Under the pieces are notes generated by a model. It ran no database searches. It was not told where the DNA came from and saw only the letters and a program-made list of their open reading frames with translations. From Lachnospiraceae bacterium (GTDB lineage Bacteria > Bacillota > Clostridia > Lachnospirales > Lachnospiraceae): 64,000 bases of DNA. The position numbers were made by a program, and so were the translations under genes. Location: contig JAGBHK010000009.1 in the NCBI GenBank assembly GCA_017935565.1, positions 27,087 to 91,086 of the forward strand, written 5' to 3'. How positions within the stretch are numbered: position 1 is the stretch's first letter; each line of letters opens with the position of its first letter. Shown piece by piece: positions 18,228 to 27,673 of this stretch.

Positions 18228-21200
18228 CTACTTCAATCCCACATTTCCATTCTCAAGTATTCCCATCAAGCCTTGTTCTAAAGCCTTATTTATCGCAAAT
18301 TGAATAACTGTATCAATCACACTGCCAAGTCTTAAATACCCAAATTTCTTTGCAGTTTCTTTTATCAAATCTGCTTGTGAAAGGCTAATTTGCTCATTAA
18401 GAACTTCTTTTATTGCATTGATTATTTCCTCTGATGGAACATCATCCATGCTTCTCTTAATTCCATTAGAATCTTCAACTCTGTATTCATTGTATTCTTC
18501 CGGAATTTGTTCTGACTTCCATACAAAAATTCTGTCATCATCACCAGTAAACTTAATGTCCAGTTCCTTCATAACCTTTGCAAATATACCGTCCACTCTA
18601 GCTCCGCCTCTTGTAATTTCCCAAGCAGCATACAATTTCTTCATAAGATATTTTCTGCTAATTGGCGCTTCAGTATCAACGATTTCTTTTGCAACTGCTA
18701 CAAGTTTTGGAAATGCCGCTTCTTCATAAAACTCATCAGTTGCACCTTGAACTGCTATATCGGCTGACACATAGTTTTTCTTATTTTCAAGTAATATCTG
18801 TGTTTCTTCAATCTTTTCAAATTCCATGCCACCTATGACTGTAACATTTTCTGGAACTTGTTCAACCTGTTCTGCTTTCATAGGTTCATTTTTAACATCA
18901 GTTCCTGCATTTGCACCATCCGCCATCGCAGGTTTTTCAGGTACATTTTCTATGGCGATTTTTATGTCCCTCTTCACTCTTTCAGGGTCATCAAGCCAAT
19001 CAAGCGTCCAAATACGCATTACTGACCATCCAAGACCTTCCAAAACTCCTGTCTGCGAAACAAATCTATCACTTGCAGTTGCAGTTTCCTTGCAATTCTC
19101 ACCGTCAATAAGAATACCTAAAATATATGTATCCTTATTCTTTGGATTTACAACACCGATATCCATTTTATATTCTGAACATCCAATATTGCATTTAACA
19201 TCGTATCCCATATTTAAAATTTCATTTGCAATTTCCTCGATAAGATAATCCTTGGCTTTTGAATTATTATTTACTCGTGAAGCTAACATATTCTTGCCAC
19301 GCTCAGCAAATTCAAGGAAACCTTTAAGTCCTTCAACACCTTCTGAACGAGTACGTGATAAATCAATCTGTTCCGGTCTTAAAACCGAATAAACAATCAT
19401 ACTCTTACGCGATCTTGAAATAGCAACATTTAAACGTCTCCATCCACCATCGCGGTTCAATGGACCAAAATTCATAGAAACCTTGCCATCCTTATCAGGA
19501 CCATATCCTACAGAGAAAAGAATTACATCTCTTTCATCACCCTGTACATTTTCAAGATTCTTAATAAATATCGGTTCTTTTGACGCTCTATCAAACTCTT
19601 CTAATTCAGGATATTTCTTAAATTCTTCATACAGCAAATCATCAATGAGATTCTGCTGAACAGAACTAAATGTTACAACACCAATACTATCATTTTTAAG
19701 TTCATCGTCCTGCAATCTTCTAATAATTTCTGCAACAATCGCTTCCGCTTCCGCTCTATTTTGTTTAGATTTACCCTTATCATAGAAACCATCAAGATGT
19801 ACCATCTTAACTTCTGATACTAAATCTCTTGGCGATGGGAATGTATAAAGTTTATTGTCATAATACTTCATATTGCTGTACGCAATAAGGCTTTCATGAC
19901 GTGAACGATAATGCCATTTTAAATGTTCTTGTGGCATTGAAATCGCCAAACAGTCATCAAGAAGACTTTCCAAATCCTCCTGCTCCATATTTTCTTCATC
20001 CACAACATTTGCCGAGAAGAAACTTGTTGGTGGCAACTGTTTAGGGTCACCTACGATAACAACATTTTCACCTCTTGCAATAGTACCAACAGCCGTTGAT
20101 GTTGGAAGCTGCGAAGCCTCGTCAAAGATTACCAAATCAAACTTAGGGAAGGATGGGTCAATGTATTGAGCTACAGAAATAGGGCTCATAAGCATACATG
20201 GACACAATCTTCTAAGAAGAGTCGGTATCTGCTCAAATAACTTTCTCAAAGGTAACATTCTACCATTATTTTTAATTGCTTTTTTGAGAATTCCAAGTTC
20301 AGAACTTGCAGCACTGGCAGTATTATTTGCAGGCACATTTGCTGAAAGTCTTGCCACCAATTCCTGAACCGTAAGTTTTTGATATTTATCAATTATTTCT
20401 TTATAATGAACAATCATGTCATTGTACTGTTTGCCATTAAAATCTGCCAATCGCTCATCTTTAGCAATAGTATGTAATGCGAGCGCATAATACAAATTAG
20501 ATGAATATGAAGCCATCAAATCTGCCGCGCTAATCGCACCATTCTTATACGCTTCACTGACATTAGTAAGACCTTCATTACATAACTTTTCATTAATTTG
20601 GTTAAATGTAACTTTATTTCTAAGTTCGCTAATATTATTTACATAGTTAGAAAGCGTATGTTTTAAGGCCGAAATCCACTCAACATTACTGTCAATCTTA
20701 TTCATATCAATGATATATTTGGTTTTCAATGTATCAATCAATGAAATATACGCCGCAACCTTTTCCTTACATTCACTAAGAGCACTATCTGTTTGCACTT
20801 TGTCTGTTGCATTTAATATTGCAGTCTTATCTTCGTCTGGCATTGCACTCACAATCTCGTGTATAGCTTTTGTTTTATTAAGCGCCATCAAAAGATTATT
20901 CCAATCTGATGAAAGTCCCAAAAACTGGCCTGATAAAGCACCGCTTACTTCTGCTGGTGTAAGTAAAATTTCTTTCTTCTTATCATTTACAGATGAAAGT
21001 TTATCGTATATTGACAAAATGTTTGACTTATTTATATTACCAGGAACCTTTGCATACATTTTCATTTCTTTGACCAATTTTTTCTGACCAAAGAATTTAG
21101 GAATAAACCAAGAAGTATCTGCTTGCTTCCACATAAGTTTTGCATTTTCCACATTGTAATCAAATACAGCATTTTCAAACTGATTACCAAGTTCGTTACA

Positions 21201-24062
21201 CTCCACCTTGTATGCATTTCCTGTATTAATCAATGTTTCAATGTGGCCGATTAATCCCTCATAATTTTTAGAACCTAGAACATCATTTAAAACTATAGCC
21301 TTGTCATACGACACGTCCACAGCTTCCATCAAATCTTCTATCATCGGTCTATTCTTATGGGAAACTCCTGCCCAATTAAAAATAATATCCAATTCCTTTG
21401 CGATATCATCAATTTGCGATAATGCATTGTTTAAATCGTTTTGCAACTCACCTCGAAGTTCAATTGAATATTCCTTGCCCTCATATCCAACAAGTGGATG
21501 GTATGCATATTCTCCAATTTCTTCTATTGCTACACCATACTGCCTAATAATTTCATCCCACGATGCAATCTTTTCTTTAGTAATATTCTCAATGCCTTCC
21601 TTTGCAAAGACTACTTTATCCTTCTTGTCCACATTTTTTTCAAACATTTCAATGGCTTCGTATAAAGAACTGCCATAGTCTCGTTTTTGATGAATTGCTT
21701 CAATTATGTAATTTAAATCATTTTTAAGTTCTGCCAATTTGTCCGCAGTTTGTTCATATTCCTCTGGCGATTTGATTCTTCCAACCTCTAATGCCTTGTT
21801 AAGTTCAGACAAAACTGAAGATTTATTAGTCTTGTTTGAATGCAATTCAAGGCAGAATGGATCAAGTCCAATCTTTGCAAGTCTCTTTTGAACAACGCTT
21901 AACGCCGCTTGTTTTTCCGCAACAAACAAAACTGATTTTCCATTATACAATGCATTGGCAATCATATTCGTAATAGTCTGTGATTTACCTGTTCCAGGTG
22001 GTCCGTGAAGAACAAAACTCTGGCCTGCTGCCGCCTGTGCGATTGCCACTAACTGGGATGAATCAGCAGCCATTGGAACAGCCATTTTCTTCATATCTAA
22101 CTTTTCATCCAGTTCCTCTGCAGTAAGCATATTTTCAAGGGGTTCAAAACTTAATGCACCATTAATAAGGCTGTTTACCACCTTATTGCTCTTAAGTTCA
22201 TCAGCCCTATTTCTTATATCATTCCACATTACAAACTGGCCAAATGAGAACAGTCCCACAAACGCCATTTCTTCAATATTCCAACGCTTTTTTGCCATTA
22301 TCCCCTGGCGAATTGTGTTATATACCAAAGGTAAATCAATGCCATGTTCATCTTCTGGCAATGGGTCAAGCCCTGAAATATCCACCCCATAATCCTGTCT
22401 TAAATATTCAAGTAAAGTTACATTTATCTGCGCATCTTCCTGACGGCTTCGAATAACATATCCTTTATGTTTAAGGCTACGAACAATTTCAACAGGCACA
22501 AGTACAAGTGGCGCATATCTAGCCTTTTCTGCCACATCTGTTTCATACCAACGAAGGAAACCTAATGCCAAGAACAACGTATTGCTACCGTTTTCTTCCA
22601 TGCTCACTTTAGCCGCACGATAAAGTCCCTTTAAATTCTTTTCAAGTTCCATTGAATCAAGAAATGTTCTAATTCTAAAACTCTTAAATTCTTCTGTGGC
22701 AATATTTTTAATCAAATCTTTCTCATTTTCGATTTCGAAAATTTTCGAGTCTTTCAAAGTTACAGTCCACTCGCTAGGAGCCTCCATAACCCTAAATTCC
22801 TTACCATCAGAAAGCATATCTTCAAGTTGTCCTAAATCTGCAGTCATAATCTGGAATGCATTTTTATTTACACGGAAATTAAGCAATGTATTTCTCAAAC
22901 TGAAATCAAGGAGTTTTCTCTCCCATATTTTCTGTTTTGTAATAGGCTCATCACTCTTTGCAACTCTTGATAAAAGCGAATTATCCAATGTGCTAGGGGC
23001 AACATAATTTACCCAGCCTTCCTCTGATTCTAATGTATTTGCATCGGCAATTTCCTCTTTTTTATATGTGAGAGGAATTGGACGAATTCCACTTCCTCTG
23101 CTTCTTTGAATATCAATAATACATTCAAATTCATCAGATTTAAGTAAATGATCCTTACCATGTTTCAAACTAAGGTCAAAATCCACAGTTTTTCCATAAA
23201 CCATATCTGTACATTCAGCTAATAATATTAATTCAGCACCTTCTGCCACTCTTTTTTCCAATGCAGAAATATCATCAATCATACAATCTGCAAAGGTTTC
23301 TTCTTCAAGCCAACAGCCTATGTATGCATGTGTTTTATTAAACACCAACAACGGATGTAAACCAACTGCTTCAATGCAAGATGCATAAAGTACAGCCAAA
23401 TCAATGCATGTTCCCTGTTTATCTTCAAGCACTGTATGTGGCAATCTAATTCTCTGTCCTACAGTTTCATAACTGGCAGGTGGATTATTGTAAATAATAT
23501 TCTGTTTCTTTATAGCTTCATATATCGCTGCCATCTGTAATTTAACATTATTTGCATTTCTTGTCTGATACCCTGTAAATGAAGGATTGCTTGTCCAACC
23601 ATTTAATACTTCGGCAGCATCTTTAATAATCGCAGAAATCGCAGGATGATTTGGAGTCACAAAGGATGCTATTATTTCTGGCATCACAAGTAAACCACTC
23701 CACTCATTTAAGGCAAGCAGTTCAATGCTATTATCTTCTGAAAACAATACATTTTCGCCCTGAACAACTTTAATATTAATAGTTCCAACCATCTTTTCAG
23801 TCAATGAAAATAAAAATTCACTTTTCAAACTAATTCTAACAGGTGCAATCTCAACAGATGAACCCGCTTTGATTTCTGCCACATTATATACAAATTCCTT
23901 TGCAAAATCTGGTTCAAAACTAATCTTCACATCAATATTACTAACGTTTTCCTGTGATTCATTATATATCACCAAATTTCTCACTATAGGAACATAATTT
24001 TGCTGCATTGCAAAATTAATTGTTTTAGTTATATTTCCACCTACTTTAATATATCCTTCCAC
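18228..24062 (-). CDS. Giant DUF4011/DUF3320 SF1 helicase with transglutaminase-like and Vsr-like nuclease domains (Hhe-like)
   Basis: A 1,944-residue multidomain protein. In order: a beta-rich N-terminus (about 1-130), a transglutaminase-like domain with GTCIDLAVLYASC and HAYIGCW (about 215-260), a DUF4011 region starting WERKLLDFSLRNTLLNFR (about 380), and an SF1 helicase with Walker A HGPPGTGKSQT (about 690) and Walker B VIFDEASQLP (about 1315). A restriction-like domain follows (MDIGVVNPKNKDTYILGILI with GWSVMRIWTLDWL, about 1610-1705), then DUF3320-type winged-helix segments (ISRKYLMKKLYAAWEITRGG). The start is GTG at 24062, 6 bases after GGAGG, rather than the TTG-initiated frame at 24080. 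The domain set resembles the Hhe antiphage family. It is the second gene of an operon with a CARF nuclease, 20 bases downstream. Acting on foreign DNA is an inference. Confidence 0.88.
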   Translation of the reverse strand: MEGYIKVGGNITKTINFAMQQNYVPIVRNLVIYNESQENVSNIDVKISFEPDFAKEFVYNVAEIKAGSSVEIAPVRISLKSEFLFSLTEKMVGTINIKVVQGENVLFSEDNSIELLALNEWSGLLVMPEIIASFVTPNHPAISAIIKDAAEVLNGWTSNPSFTGYQTRNANNVKLQMAAIYEAIKKQNIIYNNPPASYETVGQRIRLPHTVLEDKQGTCIDLAVLYASCIEAVGLHPLLVFNKTHAYIGCWLEEETFADCMIDDISALEKRVAEGAELILLAECTDMVYGKTVDFDLSLKHGKDHLLKSDEFECIIDIQRSRGSGIRPIPLTYKKEEIADANTLESEEGWVNYVAPSTLDNSLLSRVAKSDEPITKQKIWERKLLDFSLRNTLLNFRVNKNAFQIMTADLGQLEDMLSDGKEFRVMEAPSEWTVTLKDSKIFEIENEKDLIKNIATEEFKSFRIRTFLDSMELEKNLKGLYRAAKVSMEENGSNTLFLALGFLRWYETDVAEKARYAPLVLVPVEIVRSLKHKGYVIRSRQEDAQINVTLLEYLRQDYGVDISGLDPLPEDEHGIDLPLVYNTIRQGIMAKKRWNIEEMAFVGLFSFGQFVMWNDIRNRADELKSNKVVNSLINGALSFEPLENMLTAEELDEKLDMKKMAVPMAADSSQLVAIAQAAAGQSFVLHGPPGTGKSQTITNMIANALYNGKSVLFVAEKQAALSVVQKRLAKIGLDPFCLELHSNKTNKSSVLSELNKALEVGRIKSPEEYEQTADKLAELKNDLNYIIEAIHQKRDYGSSLYEAIEMFEKNVDKKDKVVFAKEGIENITKEKIASWDEIIRQYGVAIEEIGEYAYHPLVGYEGKEYSIELRGELQNDLNNALSQIDDIAKELDIIFNWAGVSHKNRPMIEDLMEAVDVSYDKAIVLNDVLGSKNYEGLIGHIETLINTGNAYKVECNELGNQFENAVFDYNVENAKLMWKQADTSWFIPKFFGQKKLVKEMKMYAKVPGNINKSNILSIYDKLSSVNDKKKEILLTPAEVSGALSGQFLGLSSDWNNLLMALNKTKAIHEIVSAMPDEDKTAILNATDKVQTDSALSECKEKVAAYISLIDTLKTKYIIDMNKIDSNVEWISALKHTLSNYVNNISELRNKVTFNQINEKLCNEGLTNVSEAYKNGAISAADLMASYSSNLYYALALHTIAKDERLADFNGKQYNDMIVHYKEIIDKYQKLTVQELVARLSANVPANNTASAASSELGILKKAIKNNGRMLPLRKLFEQIPTLLRRLCPCMLMSPISVAQYIDPSFPKFDLVIFDEASQLPTSTAVGTIARGENVVIVGDPKQLPPTSFFSANVVDEENMEQEDLESLLDDCLAISMPQEHLKWHYRSRHESLIAYSNMKYYDNKLYTFPSPRDLVSEVKMVHLDGFYDKGKSKQNRAEAEAIVAEIIRRLQDDELKNDSIGVVTFSSVQQNLIDDLLYEEFKKYPELEEFDRASKEPIFIKNLENVQGDERDVILFSVGYGPDKDGKVSMNFGPLNRDGGWRRLNVAISRSRKSMIVYSVLRPEQIDLSRTRSEGVEGLKGFLEFAERGKNMLASRVNNNSKAKDYLIEEIANEILNMGYDVKCNIGCSEYKMDIGVVNPKNKDTYILGILIDGENCKETATASDRFVSQTGVLEGLGWSVMRIWTLDWLDDPERVKRDIKIAIENVPEKPAMADGANAGTDVKNEPMKAEQVEQVPENVTVIGGMEFEKIEETQILLENKKNYVSADIAVQGATDEFYEEAAFPKLVAVAKEIVDTEAPISRKYLMKKLYAAWEITRGGARVDGIFAKVMKELDIKFTGDDDRIFVWKSEQIPEEYNEYRVEDSNGIKRSMDDVPSEEIINAIKEVLNEQISLSQADLIKETAKKFGYLRLGSVIDTVIQFAINKALEQGLMGILENGNVGLK

Positions 24063-24082
24063 GGCTTTCCTCCTACGCAAAT

Positions 24083-25252
24083 TTATATCTCATTATCAAC
24101 TTCGATTCCCATTTCACTAGCACGCATAGCATATCCTGCTGTCAATCCCAAGCCTGCAACCATAATCTTTTTAGCGTATTTACCGCCAAATCTATTTGCA
24201 ACAGTCTCAAGTTCATACAATGCCATCTGCGTAACTTTTCCATTTTTGCAAGAAATAAATACTGGCCTGTAACCTTCAAGAAGCATTACATCCACTTCAT
24301 TTTCAACACCATCGTCCGCTTTACCTACATCAGCATCCCAATTGATGTTTACTCCCACTTTGCAATCCTTATATTTTTCTGTATTTTTGTATTTATAAAA
24401 TGTATTTAATTCTAGCAGTTCTCCCGCTTCAGTTATACATTGTTTAACCATTTTATTTTTATATTCAAACTCTAATTTCCCATCACTATTCTTAACATTT
24501 ATAATGACTCCAATATTTTTTAAGTCATAAAAATATTTCTTAAATACCTCATATTCTTCAACCCCCTGTGTAGATGTAACAATAGAATTCACCTTCTTGC
24601 TCCATACTGATACTTTCGTCTCAGAAGTCTCATATCCTGTAAAACTTTTAAAAACAGTAGAAATGCAATTCCAACGCTTCTTGTTTTTCTTTGCAATTTG
24701 CCACATATTTTTTACATCACATTCAAATTCTTCGCTATTTACATAGTAATCATCACTCTTTTTTTCATTATAATCAATAGCTCCACCGTACATTTCTATT
24801 ATATCATCTAAGGTAATCTTTACTTTCCTCGCTTGCACAAGTGTATCAATTCGTCTTCCACCATTTTCATTAAGTACCTGTAACTTTCCTGTTACAATAT
24901 CAAATCTATGCATCGGCAATTGATATTTTGCCGATAAAATACCCATGGCCACAAGCTCAAGCTCCTGGCCTCCTGTCAATTCGAAGAAGCATTGGTTACC
25001 ATTTGCCGTTTCGCTTTTGATAACCTTTTCAACTTCTTCTACTATCTTATCCAAATTATTTTTATCAACGATTTTAAACTCAACATTTTCAATATCGCAA
25101 ATTTTTTTCAATGACTTTTTTGTAATATTGCATTTTTCAGGTGTCATATCCGACTCGTAACCAAAATAAATAACCTTATCCATCTTAAAATTTATGCATG
25201 TTATAAGATTCTCTATAGGCTCATCGTCGAAAAATTCAATATCTATATTCAT
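24083..25252 (-). CDS. Card1/Can2-like CARF-domain PD-(D/E)XK nuclease (DUF1887 family)
   Basis: A 389-residue protein of the Card1/Can2 type. These are normally type III CRISPR ancillary effectors that cut DNA or RNA when cyclic oligoadenylate binds the CARF domain. The N-terminal CARF-like region has the family's FELTGGQELELVAMG loop (about residues 100-115). The C-terminal nuclease keeps NEVDVMLLEGYRPVFISCKN followed by YELETVANRFGGKYAKK, i.e. the E-D-x(n)-SCK active-site pattern. ATG 25252 follows GGAGTGTGAAC and has its own promoter. No cas gene, Cas10 cyclase, ring nuclease or repeat array lies in the window; the partner is the giant helicase. The activating ligand is unknown. Confidence 0.88.
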   Translation of the reverse strand: MNIDIEFFDDEPIENLITCINFKMDKVIYFGYESDMTPEKCNITKKSLKKICDIENVEFKIVDKNNLDKIVEEVEKVIKSETANGNQCFFELTGGQELELVAMGILSAKYQLPMHRFDIVTGKLQVLNENGGRRIDTLVQARKVKITLDDIIEMYGGAIDYNEKKSDDYYVNSEEFECDVKNMWQIAKKNKKRWNCISTVFKSFTGYETSETKVSVWSKKVNSIVTSTQGVEEYEVFKKYFYDLKNIGVIINVKNSDGKLEFEYKNKMVKQCITEAGELLELNTFYKYKNTEKYKDCKVGVNINWDADVGKADDGVENEVDVMLLEGYRPVFISCKNGKVTQMALYELETVANRFGGKYAKKIMVAGLGLTAGYAMRASEMGIEVDNEI

Positions 25253-25285
25253 GTTCACACTCCATATTTTTATCATTCAAGTATC

Positions 25286-25314
25286 ATTTTATCGTAAATT
25301 CAATATATTGACAA
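25286..25314 (-). promoter_or_regulatory. Predicted promoter of the CARF nuclease-helicase operon
   Basis: Minus-strand TTGTCA (25309-25314) and TAAAAT (25286-25291), spacer 17, give a start near 25279 and a leader of about 27 bases. The operon therefore has its own promoter in the 70-base gap after the redox gene. Confidence 0.6.
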
Positions 25315-25322
25315 GTGTGACT

Positions 25323-25940
25323 TTACACCTCTTTAAACGCATCAACTCCATGTTTACAAAGCGGACAAATAAAATCTTCTGGCAATTCACCTTCATGCAC
25401 ATATCCGCAAATTGTACATACATATTTTTTTGTACCATCATCCTCTTTTTCTTCTTTTTTAGGAGCCTGTGGCTTTATATTGCTATGATAATAAGCATAT
25501 GTCACAGATTTATCACTATTTAACACTTCACCATCTGTAATTTCAGCAAAAAAGACTGTATGCGATCCCATATCTACTGTCTTTGTTACTTTGGCTGAAA
25601 TATATCCATTTGTTCCTTCTGTTACATATAAAATACCGTTTGATGCTCTTTTTGCATTTTCATAATTTGCAAATTTATTAACAGTTCTTCCACTCTGAAA
25701 ACCAAAATGCTTAAACAATTCAAAATCCGCTTTCTCTGAAATAATAGAGATATTAAACTTCAAAGTCTCAAATATCATTTCATTTGTATAATTGTTTTTG
25801 TTTACAGATATCATTAAAGTTGTCGGTTTGTCCGCTACCTGCATCACTGTATTAACGATGCATCCGTTATCTTTTCCCGCCCAATTTGCTGTTAAAACAT
25901 ATAATCCATAACCTAAATTAAATAAAACTTCTTTTTGCAT
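25323..25940 (-). CDS. Flavin reductase-rubredoxin fusion (high-molecular-weight rubredoxin type)
   Basis: Cytoplasmic electron carrier in which an N-terminal FMN-binding flavin-reductase domain (about residues 1-150; GYGLYVLTANWAGKDNGCIV, NTVMQVADKPTTLMISVNK) is fused to a C-terminal rubredoxin (CTICGY and CPLCKHG, about 175-200). In acetogens and clostridia such Hrb proteins pass electrons from NAD(P)H to flavodiiron proteins that reduce oxygen or nitric oxide. ATG 25940 has GGAATGG upstream and matches the family's MQKEVLFNLGYGLYVLT opening, so the longer frame from 25973 is not used. No flavodiiron gene is adjacent. Confidence 0.92.
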   Translation of the reverse strand: MQKEVLFNLGYGLYVLTANWAGKDNGCIVNTVMQVADKPTTLMISVNKNNYTNEMIFETLKFNISIISEKADFELFKHFGFQSGRTVNKFANYENAKRASNGILYVTEGTNGYISAKVTKTVDMGSHTVFFAEITDGEVLNSDKSVTYAYYHSNIKPQAPKKEEKEDDGTKKYVCTICGYVHEGELPEDFICPLCKHGVDAFKEV

Positions 25941-26026
25941 AAAATTCCATTCCTTTCTTGATACTATTTTCACCTATATTAATAATTTTAAACCATATAA
26001 AGACGTTTTGCAAACATATTATTTAT

Positions 26027-26317
26027 CTTCAATTCGCAAAATACAGATTTTAAGAGTGACAGATTTTTGTTTGTTTTAATAACTCGTACGTATATCTAGA
26101 AGATTATGTAATTTTACAATCATCGACAGATGATAAATGTAACTTCGCAATACATACTGTTTGAACAAGCGGAGCTTGTGAGTTTATGTATGCGAAGTTT
26201 AATATCATTATCATCTGTCGATGATTAGTAAAATAATAATCTTCTAGCAATACGGGAGAGTTATTAAAACAAACAAAAATCTATCACTATATAAAAATTG
26301 TACTTTGCGAATTGAAG
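26027..26317. repeat. Large palindromic repeat element (about 290 bp), full copy
   Basis: The gap between two leftward genes is filled by one long inverted repeat. Ends are CTTCAATTCGCAAA (26027-26040) and TTTGCGAATTGAAG (26304-26317). Inner matching blocks include AGATTTTTGTTTGTTTTAAT with ATTAAAACAAACAAAAATCT, CTAGAAGATTAT with its complement, ATCATCGACAGATGAT with ATCATCTGTCGATGAT, and AACTTCGCA with TGCGAAGTT. The centre carries CAAGC-GGA-GCTTG. No gene is encoded. Partial copies at 13.5 and 42.5 kb show that it is dispersed. It is MITE-like, or a very long RNA hairpin; no target duplication was resolved. Confidence 0.8.
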
Positions 26318-26321
26318 TTTT

Positions 26322-27578
26322 TTATCTTACTATGATAATACGCTCTAGTTCTTCAAGCCACATTTTCCCCGAAGGTCGCTTCACACTTAAAGGTGTTATC
26401 ATACAACTATGAACATTAATTATACTTTCCTCTTCCATTATTCTTGCCGTTTGACTTATCACAAAATACTCGCCGTCAATCTCCCCTAAATACAACATTA
26501 TATGCCCTTCAAAGTATAATAAACTGCCTATCAAAGTGTCATTTAATATCTTCTCTTTTTCATTATTATCCATATTTTTTAAATCAATATTTTCGAAAGC
26601 CATTTCTGACTGAGCCGCTGAATTCCTTGGAAATTCAAAGCCAAACAGACTATATATTTCCATAACATATTGTGAGCAATCTCTAGAATTATACATTCCA
26701 CCCCAACCGTATCTGTCACCATTTATTTTAAACATACACGATATTAAATTTTCCTTTGTATAAGGCAAATAACCAATATGTACATCTCTTGAAACCGGAA
26801 CAAATCCATACTCGTATTCTAATTTTCCTTCTTCGTTTTTTACAGGTATCTTGACAATATAACACTCATAAGGCACTCTATTATTATTTTCAGTTTGAAA
26901 ATCCTTGTATTTTACCAGTTCTAATTTTGTACCCATATATAAAATTAATTCTGAAGATGCGAGATATTCTTCACTTACATCCAAGATTTCTTTATTGCCT
27001 GTTACCAGCAAAAATTCATCATACTCCAATAAATTTTTCCACTGTTTATAATCACTAACCACGCCCACATTTTCTTTTAATACCCATCCACTACAATATC
27101 TGCAAGTTATATAATACCACTGACCCAAAGCATCTTCCTGATGAATTATTACAGGCTCGTTCATCAAAATACTACTAACCTGTAATTTGCAAAAATATTT
27201 ATTTTCCGCATCTTCGTAAACCTGTTCCTTAGTCGGCATTTCTCTTATAGATGCTCGATTAACAGTAAATCCATATTGAACATTTTCAACTTCTTTTTGC
27301 AGAGCATTTTGAAAAAATGCACCACTACTTCTTAGTTTTTCTCTATACTTTTCATTCCAATTTTTTATTTCATCTTCAGTCATAATGACTTCCGATTTGT
27401 CCGCTTGAACATTAATCCAAAATTTAGGATTTAGCATATCTATAGTAACATTATCAGCGGTACGAATGTAGGGATTTTCTTTTGAATATACTTTTTGATT
27501 TTCACTTCTTTTAGATGTGAATAAGCCCATTAGTAAAAGCATTATTACGCAGAATATTATTAATATTTTTTTAATCAT
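26322..27578 (-). CDS. Exported SH3-domain NlpC/P60 peptidoglycan peptidase
   Basis: A 418-residue protein with one N-terminal hydrophobic segment (about residues 4-20; IKKILIIFCVIMLLLMGLF), acting as a signal anchor. SH3b-like regions follow (about 100-260), then an NlpC/P60 papain-like domain with the catalytic Cys in GMYNSRDCSQYVMEIYSLFG (about 300) and the His in GHIMLYLGEIDGEYFVIS (about 360). Such enzymes cut D-gamma-Glu-diamino-acid bonds in cell-wall peptides. It is a single gene located between the palindromic repeat and the pectate lyase terminator. No lipobox was found. Confidence 0.87.
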   Translation of the reverse strand: MIKKILIIFCVIMLLLMGLFTSKRSENQKVYSKENPYIRTADNVTIDMLNPKFWINVQADKSEVIMTEDEIKNWNEKYREKLRSSGAFFQNALQKEVENVQYGFTVNRASIREMPTKEQVYEDAENKYFCKLQVSSILMNEPVIIHQEDALGQWYYITCRYCSGWVLKENVGVVSDYKQWKNLLEYDEFLLVTGNKEILDVSEEYLASSELILYMGTKLELVKYKDFQTENNNRVPYECYIVKIPVKNEEGKLEYEYGFVPVSRDVHIGYLPYTKENLISCMFKINGDRYGWGGMYNSRDCSQYVMEIYSLFGFEFPRNSAAQSEMAFENIDLKNMDNNEKEKILNDTLIGSLLYFEGHIMLYLGEIDGEYFVISQTARIMEEESIINVHSCMITPLSVKRPSGKMWLEELERIIIVR

Positions 27579-27612
27579 AAATTATCTCTATTGTTTTTTT
27601 ATAAATATATGA

Positions 27613-27643
27613 TAAAAAGGGAAATCGCTTTCACGATTTCCCT
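27613..27643 (-). terminator. Intrinsic terminator of the pectate lyase gene
   Basis: Hairpin AGGGAAATCG/CGATTTCCCT (27618-27627 with 27634-27643) followed on the minus strand by TTTTTATC. A near-identical hairpin follows the next gene upstream (30175-30207). Confidence 0.88.
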
Positions 27644-27673
27644 AGTAATGTACGAAAATTTATTTATTAATAA

